Below, piece after piece: positions 1 through 5,097 of a DNA stretch of 5,405 nt. Position numbers and translations under genes: made by a program. The notes under the pieces were generated by a model. That model was not told the DNA's origin and did not search any database. It was given only the letters and a program-made list of their open reading frames with translations. Source of the DNA: Bacillota bacterium (lineage in GTDB: Bacteria; Bacillota; Clostridia; Christensenellales; CAG-138). The stretch's first letter is position 1; each line of letters begins with the position of its first letter. Where the stretch lies: assembly GCA_023453725.1 (NCBI GenBank), contig JAEXTB010000061.1:1-5405 (forward strand), in the 5' to 3' direction.

Positions 1-596
1 TCATGCGGCCCTACGCCCTTTTTCGGCGCGCCCGTCACATACACAAGCACCACCTCTGGCGTATCCACGTCATAGGTGTTTTTCAAGAGCTGCTTCACAA
101 TCTCCGGCCCGCCTTCGCCCACGCCCATGGTGCCGATTGCGCCGTAGCGTGTGTGGCTGTCCGAGCCCAAAATCATGCTGCCGCAGGCCGCCATCTCCTC
201 GCGCGCATACATGTGTATGACGCTCAGGTTGGCAGGCACATAGATGCCGCCAAATTTCTTTGCGGCAGAGAGGCCGAATACATGATCGTCCTCGTTAATG
301 GTTCCGCCGACAGCACAAAGCGAGTTGTGGCAGTTTGTCATGGCATAGGGCACGGGAAAGGACTTTAGTCCCGAACCGCGCGCCGTCTGAATCACGCCGA
401 CATAGGTGATATCATGGGAAATCAGCTGGTCAAACTTGATATTGAGCTTATCCGATCTTCCAGAATGGTTATGGGCACGTAAAATAGAGCTTGCAATTGT
501 CCCCTTTCGGGCCTGTTCTGGCGCGGGAAATCCTTCCCCGCCCGGTACGGGAACGCCATCCTTTAAATAAACGGCTTGCGGTGAGAGTGTAATCAT
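1..596 (-). CDS. Aconitase-family hydratase, N-terminal 198 residues (partial; 3' end outside window)
   Basis: The visible 198 residues are the first part of an aconitase-superfamily dehydratase, which normally uses a [4Fe-4S] cluster to move water across a hydroxy-acid double bond. I see SILRAHN (37-43), KFDQLISHDITYVG (54-67), TNCHNSLCAVGGTINEDDH (87-105), IHMYAREEM (127-135) and the family signature GSDSHTRYGAIGTMG (144-158), which matches the TDSHTP..GG segment of aconitase and isopropylmalate dehydratase. The cluster cysteines of this superfamily lie further on and are outside the window. The pattern fits the Firmicutes proteins usually annotated only as 'hydratase' (YbhJ-like, roughly 750 residues) better than true aconitase or LeuC; its substrate is unknown to me. 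The ATG at 596 follows GGGAGGAA with a spacing of about 6 bases. It has its own promoter and leader and is separated by a terminator from the upstream operon, so it is probably a separate transcription unit. High confidence in superfamily, low in substrate. Confidence 0.88.
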   Translation of the reverse strand, partial: MITLSPQAVYLKDGVPVPGGEGFPAPEQARKGTIASSILRAHNHSGRSDKLNIKFDQLISHDITYVGVIQTARGSGLKSFPVPYAMTNCHNSLCAVGGTINEDDHVFGLSAAKKFGGIYVPANLSVIHMYAREEMAACGSMILGSDSHTRYGAIGTMGVGEGGPEIVKQLLKNTYDVDTPEVVLVYVTGAPKKGVGPH

Positions 597-665
597 CGTG
601 TTCCTCCCTCTCATTTGGTGGATCAAAACTTTTTAGGCGTAACGCCAATTTCCCTCTAGTGTAAC

Positions 666-705
666 AGCTTTTTTGCAAGGCCGAAAGGGGGCTTCTTCGC
701 AAGCT
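666..705 (-). promoter_or_regulatory. Imperfect hairpin in the 5' leader of the hydratase mRNA
   Basis: AGCTT at 666-670 pairs with AAGCT at 701-705. Inside this, GC at 675-676 can pair with GC at 699-700, and an imperfect GCC/GGC-type inner stem is possible. In the predicted transcript (start near 728) the element occupies roughly nucleotides 24-63 of the leader. A second short palindrome, GGCG-TTA-CGCC, lies at 646-636. Neither is followed by a T tract in the transcript, so they are not simple terminators. No known riboswitch class is recognisable. Confidence 0.3.
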
Positions 706-734
706 CGACCATGCAAGGGCTAAATTTGTGTATA

Positions 735-763
735 ATTATACTATTCAGTTATTATTATTTCAA
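735..763 (-). promoter_or_regulatory. Sigma-A-type promoter for the hydratase gene
   Basis: On the minus strand TTGAAA (763-758) and a perfect TATAAT (740-735) are separated by exactly 17 bases in an AT-rich stretch. This is a near-consensus vegetative promoter. Transcription should begin near 728, giving a leader of about 130 nt before the hydratase ATG at 596. The -10 box lies inside the palindrome TATAATTATA (731-740). It sits just downstream of the terminator that closes the previous operon, which supports independent transcription of the hydratase. Confidence 0.8.
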
Positions 764-783
764 TATATCTCTGCAGAAACCTT

Positions 784-815
784 GCGACATTTTGCAAAAG
801 CTACAAATATGTCGC
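784..815. promoter_or_regulatory. Inverted repeat upstream of the hydratase promoter (candidate operator)
   Basis: GCGACAT (784-790) is mirrored by ATGTCGC (809-815). The arms extend inward on the plus strand as TTTG (791-794) against CAAA (804-807), with one extra base on the right side, giving an 11-bp stem with a bulge. It ends 21 bases upstream of the -35 box and lies after the terminator of the preceding operon. It has no run of T on either strand, so it is unlikely to be a terminator. Its position fits a binding site for a regulator of the hydratase, but no specific regulator can be recognised. Confidence 0.45.
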
Positions 816-832
816 CAAATTCCGTTAATACG

Positions 833-863
833 AAAAAGGCACGGGAATTGTCCTCCCATGCCC
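833..863 (-). terminator. Intrinsic terminator of the DRTGG/hydrogenase-like/PHP operon
   Basis: Read on the minus strand, GGCATGGGA and TCCCGTGCC form a 9-bp stem (one G-T pair) around a 7-base loop, immediately followed by TTTTT. Stem arms are 862-854 and 846-838. It lies about 64 bases after the PHP stop codon and ahead of the hydratase promoter, so it marks the end of the operon. An AT-rich 6-bp inverted repeat (875-895) sits between the stop codon and this hairpin. Confidence 0.9.
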
Positions 864-926
864 ACTCGAATTTTTATACATTGTATTTTTGTATACAGGA
901 TATTGTTTCCGGTGTTTATGCAGGCG

Positions 927-1631
927 CTATTTCTGCTCCGCCAGGTACGCAAGAACGCCTTGCGCCGAATGTTCATACGCAGAAATGAAATGGCTGGGTT
1001 CTGAAATATCCCCCAGCGTATGGGCATCCGAATCATAGAGCACATGGTAGCGGGAGATCTCCACGCCAACCAGCGTAAACTGGGCGCAGACTTCAATGGA
1101 GGTAAACGCCAAATTCGGCGGAAGAAAGCCTAGGATATGCAAAAGCGAATTTGCACGCCGGTTGATATGGGCTGGAATGGGCACGCCGCCGAATGCCCGG
1201 CAGGTTGTTACCACCTCATCGATTGAGCGTGTTGTCGATTGAAGCAGCAGGCGGGGTTCCGTGCCAATGACATTGTCTTCTTTGTCCATAATCAGCTGAT
1301 CGCCAAAAAAGGACGGGCGGTTCTCTATATCGGGAAGGCTGTCGTACACCCAGTTTCCAAATTCCATTGCGGGATCAAGCGAAGGGAACAATGTGAGCAC
1401 ATGCACCTCTTCGCGGGTCTCCACCTCAATGCCGGGGATAAAAATCAAACCGCGCGCATCCGCTACCGCCTTCACGGCCGGCAGATTACGCGCGCAGTTA
1501 TGATCGCACACTGCTATGACCTGCAGCCCCTTCAGGTACGCCATGTTGACGATGTTGTTTGGCGTCATGTCCGCACCGGCGCAGGGCGAAAGGCAGGAAT
1601 GAATATGGAGATCCGTCGCCAGCTTGATCAT
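927..1631 (-). CDS. PHP-domain metal-dependent phosphoesterase (234 aa)
   Basis: PHP proteins hydrolyse phosphoester bonds at a cluster of metal ions bound by histidine and acidic residues. The expected ligands are visible in order: DLHIHS with D7, H9 and H11; CDHN with D43 and H44; GIEVETREEVHVL with E69, E71 and H77; PAHINR with H155; and YDSDAH with D202 and H204. The active site therefore appears complete. Length fits the stand-alone PHP proteins of the COG0613/TrpH group. The start lies 3 bases beyond the stop of DRTGG protein 2, with only a weak purine-rich ribosome binding site, which suggests translational coupling. It is the last gene before a strong terminator. The substrate is unknown; a phosphorylated nucleotide or small signalling molecule is a guess from the company it keeps, not something the sequence shows. 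Confidence 0.9.
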   Translation of the reverse strand: MIKLATDLHIHSCLSPCAGADMTPNNIVNMAYLKGLQVIAVCDHNCARNLPAVKAVADARGLIFIPGIEVETREEVHVLTLFPSLDPAMEFGNWVYDSLPDIENRPSFFGDQLIMDKEDNVIGTEPRLLLQSTTRSIDEVVTTCRAFGGVPIPAHINRRANSLLHILGFLPPNLAFTSIEVCAQFTLVGVEISRYHVLYDSDAHTLGDISEPSHFISAYEHSAQGVLAYLAEQK

Positions 1632-1634
1632 AGG

Positions 1635-1970
1635 CTACACCGAAGGGATGCCCGAAGCCGCCATGAGATGGCAGAGCTCGAACGTCGTCTTTTCGCTCAG
1701 CAGCACGGCAATGCCTTCCTGCGCCGCCTTTTCCAGAGAAGCGGGCTCGGGCGAAATGCCTTCAGGGTGGATGATGCACGCCATTTCATGCAGGGTTGCC
1801 ACCGCAACCACATTCATATGCGTCTGCACCGTCACCCAGGCGCAACCAAATACGCCCTTTGCCATCACCCAGCTCAGCAGATCGCACGCATAGCCTGCAC
1901 GCACTTCAGTGTCCGGGCAGGGCTGCGCATAGCGCGCACCAAGTATAGTTGCCAATTCCGAAACCAGCAT
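1635..1970 (-). CDS. Divergent DRTGG-type small protein 2 (111 aa)
   Basis: This small protein resembles the DRTGG domain proteins (Pfam DRTGG, also found between CBS domains and in phosphotransacetylase-like proteins) whose biochemical role is unclear. Visible family-like pattern: an N-terminal MLVSELATILGA segment, a central ACDLLSWVMA (28-37) matching GADLMSDVLA of the first copy, and a C-terminal GIAVLLSEKTTFELCHLM (86-103) matching the first copy's NIVLLSTEFSLYECCGML. The middle part differs strongly from copy 1: it has WVTVQTHMNVVAVATLHEM and then a short II-HPEG turn. I chose the ATG at 1970 over one 10 codons upstream because AAAGGAGG lies 6 bases before it, inside the longer reading. 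It follows the hydrogenase-like gene by 44 bases and precedes the PHP gene by 3. It lacks membrane segments and is presumably cytoplasmic. Confidence 0.8.
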   Translation of the reverse strand: MLVSELATILGARYAQPCPDTEVRAGYACDLLSWVMAKGVFGCAWVTVQTHMNVVAVATLHEMACIIHPEGISPEPASLEKAAQEGIAVLLSEKTTFELCHLMAASGIPSV

Positions 1971-1976
1971 AGTGTT

Positions 1977-1984
1977 CCTCCTTT
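1977..1984 (-). promoter_or_regulatory. Ribosome binding site fixing the start of DRTGG protein 2
   Basis: AAAGGAGG on the minus strand sits 6 bases before the ATG at 1970. The longer in-frame start at 2000 has no such site and would place this sequence inside the coding region, so the shorter 111-residue product is preferred. Confidence 0.8.
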
Positions 1985-2014
1985 TCTTTTGATGGGGCAA
2001 TTGAACAAATGAAA

Positions 2015-3319
2015 TCAGCCGCGCTTTTCAGCGCTTGCAAGGTCGGCCATTTCCTGCGCCAATATGCGCAGCTTATCCCGCAGTTTGAATATGCAGTCCA
2101 TCTCCACCGCCTGCCCGCGCACGATATCTTCCGCAAGCGTGCGGCAGCTTGGCGAACCGCAAGAGCCGCAATCTAAGCCCGGCAGTGTTTTTACAATGAC
2201 CTCCATACGGTCCATCATGCGCATGGCTTCGTTGACATCGTCCGAAAGCTTTAATATGCTGCGCGGTTCAAACCGTTTGCTGTAACGGATCATATCTGAA
2301 TTGACATACTGCTGGATATGCTGATCCCGCTCCAGGTCCGTACGCGGAAAGGCGTTTGCAAGCCTGCGGTTGCGGTTCTTTGCAACAAACTGGTTTTCAA
2401 AAAGCAACGGGCCGCCCACGCATCCACCCGAACAGGCGGATGCCTCGACCAACAGGAGCTTTTTGAGGCGTTCGTTGTCGATTTCCTCCAAGCACTGAAT
2501 GACGTTATAAATGCCGTCCACCGCCAGGTAATGCTCCGTCCCCACGGCGGAACTTAGTCCGCCCACCACCGCTGTGCCAAGGCCGTACGCGCCCGCAGGA
2601 TATCCAACCTCCCGGTGCGCGCCGCCCTCACCCATGTGCTCGAGCAAGTGCGCATACAGATCGAGCAGCGAAAACACACCGTTGACGTCGCTTTTTTCAA
2701 TGCCGAGCGGGCTTTTGATATTTGTCATGCGCGCGGCGCAGGGAGAAATATAATAGCAGCCCACGGCTTCCCGCGGGACGCCCATTTTCTTACAAAATTC
2801 AGTTTTCGCTACGCGTGCGGAAATCTCCATTGCGGAGACGAACGGGGAGAGGTTATCGATCAGATTTGGGAACATGGTGGTGACAAGGCGCGGAATAACG
2901 GGGCAGTTACAGGAAATGACGGGATAGTTTGCTTCACCCGACCTAAGGTAAAGCCTGAGCGCCTCCGCCTCAATTTCAGCGCCCCGCGCCTCTTCATAGA
3001 TCGCGTCAAACCCGAGCGCGTAAAGCGCCTCAAACAGGTCCCCAAGGTCGCCCTGCAGGCGGAATTGAGAGTAAATGGGCGCACATGGGACAACAATGTT
3101 GTATTTGAACAGGTTGAGTTCACCCACGGGCGTCGTCACGGCAGTCATGGCATGGTGCGGGCAGGCGCGCAGACACTCGCCGCAATCAATGCAACGCTCA
3201 TCGATGATGACCGCCTTGCCCCGCTGGACGCGGATGGCCTCGGTGGGGCAGTTTTTGATGCAGTTGGTGCAGCCGACGCATTTTCTGCGGTCCACCCGGA
3301 CCGAATGCTTGTACAACAT
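2015..3319 (-). CDS. Ferredoxin-[FeFe]-hydrogenase-like iron-sulfur protein, probably non-catalytic or sensory (434 aa)
   Basis: Three modules are visible. Residues 12-56 are a two-cluster ferredoxin domain (C14, C17, C20, C24; C43, C46, C49, C53). Residues about 70-310 correspond to the [FeFe]-hydrogenase large-subunit core. Its three signature loops are SCNCP (136-140) for TSCCP, SPCAARMTNIKSP (192-204) for MPCxxKxxE, and EASACSGGCVGG (292-303) for ExMACxGGCxxGG. The four H-cluster-type ligands are kept (C139, C194, C296, C300), but the proton-transfer cysteine position is N138, the motif-2 Met and Lys positions are S192 and R197, and the motif-3 Met is S294. Residues about 378-410 form an RnfB/AcsC-like Fe-S domain with C384, C387, C392 and C409. 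No PAS domain or membrane segment is present. The ATG follows GGAGG by 8 bases. Known hydrogenases use the altered residues for catalysis or to hold the diiron site, so I infer a sensor or electron-relay role. Confidence is high for the family, moderate for the role. Confidence 0.92.
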   Translation of the reverse strand: MLYKHSVRVDRRKCVGCTNCIKNCPTEAIRVQRGKAVIIDERCIDCGECLRACPHHAMTAVTTPVGELNLFKYNIVVPCAPIYSQFRLQGDLGDLFEALYALGFDAIYEEARGAEIEAEALRLYLRSGEANYPVISCNCPVIPRLVTTMFPNLIDNLSPFVSAMEISARVAKTEFCKKMGVPREAVGCYYISPCAARMTNIKSPLGIEKSDVNGVFSLLDLYAHLLEHMGEGGAHREVGYPAGAYGLGTAVVGGLSSAVGTEHYLAVDGIYNVIQCLEEIDNERLKKLLLVEASACSGGCVGGPLLFENQFVAKNRNRRLANAFPRTDLERDQHIQQYVNSDMIRYSKRFEPRSILKLSDDVNEAMRMMDRMEVIVKTLPGLDCGSCGSPSCRTLAEDIVRGQAVEMDCIFKLRDKLRILAQEMADLASAEKRG

Positions 3320-3341
3320 GCTACGATCCTCCGTGATTGCC

Positions 3342-3785
3342 TTATGTTGTCCCGGAAGCCCCGTTTAGATAATACCTCGCTTCAATGCGCGTACCCTTGC
3401 CAAGCTTGCTTTCAATATGGAAGCTGTGGGAATGCCGCCGGATATTCGGCAGACCCATGCCCGCGCCAAACCCAAGGTTGCGCACGCTTTCGGGGGCAGT
3501 GGAATACCCTTCCTTGAGCGCAAGCTCAATATCCGCAATTCCCGGGCCCCCGTCCTCGCTGACGAGTAAGATCTCCTGCGGGCTGATCTCAAGGCGCATC
3601 GTGCCGCCGATGGAATGAATGATGAGATTCATTTCCGATTCATAGGCGGCAATCGCCACATCGCGGATCACCTGGGCGGAAATGCCCAATTTCTTTAAAG
3701 TTGCTTTGATTTTGCTTGAAGCGTCTCCCGCCGTATCAAATTCGCCATGGGCAACGGGAAACGTCTGCACAAAAGCCGCGCCCAT
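3342..3785 (-). CDS. RsbW/SpoIIAB-like GHKL ATP-binding protein (147 aa)
   Basis: This is a stand-alone GHKL ATPase domain of the anti-sigma-factor/serine-kinase type. The ATP-binding boxes are all present: the N box YESEMNLIIHS (48-58), with E49 and N53 aligning with the catalytic glutamate and metal-binding asparagine of SpoIIAB; the G1 box EDGGPGIAD (77-85), with D78, G80 and G82; and the G2 lid GFGAGMGLPNI (105-115). Length matches the family (about 140-150). In characterised relatives such proteins bind a sigma factor or phosphorylate a small STAS-domain antagonist; neither partner is in the window. It starts 4 bases after the DRTGG 1 stop, with the ribosome binding site overlapping the end of that gene, and ends 22 bases before the hydrogenase-like gene. 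It is clearly co-transcribed. Target and kinase activity are unknown. Confidence 0.9.
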   Translation of the reverse strand: MGAAFVQTFPVAHGEFDTAGDASSKIKATLKKLGISAQVIRDVAIAAYESEMNLIIHSIGGTMRLEISPQEILLVSEDGGPGIADIELALKEGYSTAPESVRNLGFGAGMGLPNIRRHSHSFHIESKLGKGTRIEARYYLNGASGTT

Positions 3786-3789
3786 ACCT

Positions 3790-4140
3790 CTACCCTCTTT
3801 TGCAGCCGGTCAGGCCTGCGCCATATAGCATGCCGCAGCATTCATAGAGCGAGAACTCGGTGCTTAAAAGCACGATGTTCTGCTCTTTGGCGCGGTCTAA
3901 GATTTCCGCATCCACCGTCTTTCCGGAAACAAATACCACACAGGGAAGTTCAAGCATTTCCGCGGTACGTATCACATGCGTATTGACAAGGCCTGTCAAA
4001 AGCAGTGTTTCCGCGTCCATAAACGCCAGCACGTCGCTCATCAAATCTGCGCCAAAAGCCGAAGTAACCTCGCGTGTAAGCTGGCCTTCGCCGCAGAGCA
4101 CGCGCGCATTTAAAAGTTCCGCCACCCTGGCAATTTTCAT
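3790..4140 (-). CDS. DRTGG-domain protein 1 (116 aa)
   Basis: A small cytoplasmic protein made up of a single DRTGG-type domain. The recognisable pattern is an N-terminal helix (KIARVAELLNARVL), then GADLMSDVLAFM (30-41), LLLTGLVNTHVIRTAEML (46-63), the strand PCVVFVSGK (66-74) and a C-terminal NIVLLSTEFSLYECCGMLYGAG stretch (from residue 88). This matches stand-alone clostridial DRTGG proteins, often encoded next to hydrogenase genes, though the literal DRTGG pentapeptide is absent, as in many members. The function of the domain is not established; a ligand-binding regulatory role is usually proposed. GGAGG lies 6 bases before the ATG at 4140. It is the first gene of the packed five-gene run and follows the SPOR gene by 24 bases without a terminator. 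Confidence 0.88.
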   Translation of the reverse strand: MKIARVAELLNARVLCGEGQLTREVTSAFGADLMSDVLAFMDAETLLLTGLVNTHVIRTAEMLELPCVVFVSGKTVDAEILDRAKEQNIVLLSTEFSLYECCGMLYGAGLTGCKRG

Positions 4141-4164
4141 CCGTATCCTCCGGTGGAACTAAAT

Positions 4165-5082
4165 TCACGCCATAGCGGATACCTGCTGTGCGAGCGTCGC
4201 ATAAGCGTGTGCAATATATAGATGAGTGTACTTCATTTTCGAGGAAAAATCTATAAAACTTTCGGTTTCATAGCCGGAAAGGTCCGTAAGCGCCTCCTCA
4301 TATTTGTTGAAACACTCTTCCATGGCGGTTAGCACCGCGTTGCCTGCCGTACCCCCTGTAAGGAATACCTCTTTTGCGGTTTTGAGTTCATCGAGCAAGG
4401 CCGCGGCTTTGGCCTTACCATCCGCCGGCTTCTGCTGCTCCTTATCAAAGGCAAGGGAAGCTTCCGCCATTTTGCCTTGCAGGGAATTGAGCGCGGTAAA
4501 CCCATCCTTAATGCGCGCAAGCTGGCCTTCGGTTGCCGTAACGCGCAGCGTGCTCATGGGTGCAAGGAATGTGTAGAGCGCGCTGTCCAGACCTTCCGTC
4601 TTTAATTGCTCGCGTACCTGGTCAAGGCTTTCCCGCTTTGCGTATGCCGCGGCAAGCACACGATATTTTCCCGCATCTTCCATCACATATCCGCCTGCGC
4701 CCCGCTTTTTAAGCGTGTCCGCCTCGGCATCGGCATTGGCCTGCGTGCTGTACACGCCCATCTGCAGCGCAAAGCAATCCATCGCAGGAAGCTCTACTTC
4801 CCCGGTTACGGTCTCGCCGGAGGCTTCATTTACGCCCTGCGTCTGCTCAGGCAAATCCGTTGTCCCTTTGGGCGTGGCCGCGGCGGGAGCCGCCTTAAGC
4901 TGGCCATCCACCCACGCGAATACAGGGGCCACCACATTTTGCGCCACCCATGTCCCTGCCGCAGAAGCGCTGACCAGGTATACCACCGCAGCAATTACAA
5001 GCAGCGCTAAGATCGCTTTTCCCGCACCCCCGCCTTCCGGCGCCGCATAACGTCTTCTCCGCTTTCTCCGCCGAAATTCCAT
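4165..5082 (-). CDS. Membrane-anchored SPOR-domain protein (305 aa)
   Basis: The product begins with a very basic cytoplasmic tip (MEFRRRKRRRRY), then one membrane segment (about 22-40, KAILALLVIAAVVYLVSAS) and a Pro/Ala/Thr-rich linker (about 62-98). Next comes a SPOR-like domain (about 103-170: FALQMGVYSTQANADAEADT through the KYRVLAAAYAKRESLDQVREQL segment). A largely helical C-terminal region (about 180-305) has no family I recognise. This is the topology of a type II single-pass protein with its SPOR domain outside the membrane. SPOR domains bind denuded peptidoglycan at division septa or in spore/cell-wall remodelling. I chose the ATG at 5082 because it follows GGGGGAA by about 8 bases and immediately precedes the basic-plus-membrane pattern; an upstream TTG start would read through the promoter and into the terminator. 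A link to the downstream redox cluster rests only on the 24-base gap. Confidence 0.85.
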   Translation of the reverse strand: MEFRRRKRRRRYAAPEGGGAGKAILALLVIAAVVYLVSASAAGTWVAQNVVAPVFAWVDGQLKAAPAAATPKGTTDLPEQTQGVNEASGETVTGEVELPAMDCFALQMGVYSTQANADAEADTLKKRGAGGYVMEDAGKYRVLAAAYAKRESLDQVREQLKTEGLDSALYTFLAPMSTLRVTATEGQLARIKDGFTALNSLQGKMAEASLAFDKEQQKPADGKAKAAALLDELKTAKEVFLTGGTAGNAVLTAMEECFNKYEEALTDLSGYETESFIDFSSKMKYTHLYIAHAYATLAQQVSAMA

Positions 5083-5090
5083 ACCTTCTT

Positions 5091-5097
5091 CCCCCTT
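5091..5097 (-). promoter_or_regulatory. Ribosome binding site fixing the start of the SPOR protein
   Basis: AAGGGGG on the minus strand lies 8 bases before the ATG at 5082. A second purine stretch (AAGAAGG) is too close to the ATG to be the main site. This supports the 305-residue product over a longer one starting at a TTG at 5220. Confidence 0.6.

Larger units (their letters stand above)
597..926. other. 330-base intergenic region between PHP and hydratase genes
   Basis: This stretch holds no credible gene. In transcription order it contains the PHP gene's 3' untranslated segment with an AT-rich inverted repeat (875-895), an intrinsic terminator (863-833), an upstream inverted repeat (815-784), a near-consensus promoter (763-735) and a leader of about 130 nt ending in a good ribosome binding site (about 608-601). 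Small open frames that cross it on either strand lack family resemblance and run into coding sequence of the neighbours. Confidence 0.75.

Noticed and set aside
875..895. AT-rich inverted repeat TATACA...TGTATA in the 3' untranslated segment of the PHP gene
   Set aside because: Only 6 bp of A/T-rich arms with no adjacent promoter or T tract; likely by chance, with the real terminator following it.
711..1096. Small open frames on both strands across the intergenic region
   Set aside because: They overlap the terminator, promoter and PHP coding sequence, and have low-complexity or hydrophobic/basic shadow composition without family resemblance.
1971..2000. Ten-residue N-terminal extension of DRTGG protein 2 (MPHQKKRRNT)
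   Set aside because: This stretch contains the AAAGGAGG ribosome binding site for the ATG at 1970, and the family pattern begins at that ATG.
1239..2012. Long plus-strand open frame (257 codons) opposite the PHP and DRTGG 2 genes
   Set aside because: It is antisense to two genes with clear family motifs, is rich in His/Arg/Cys as expected for a reverse-strand shadow, spans a gene boundary and has no recognisable domain.
2015..3319. Calling this gene a catalytic hydrogenase (hydA)
   Set aside because: The cysteine ligands are present, but proton-transfer and diiron-binding residues are replaced and the C-terminal Fe-S domain is not typical of catalytic HydA.
2615..3517. Plus-strand open frame of 300 codons opposite the hydrogenase-like and ATPase genes
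   Set aside because: Antisense shadow of well-supported genes, crossing their boundary; no domain or composition typical of a real protein.
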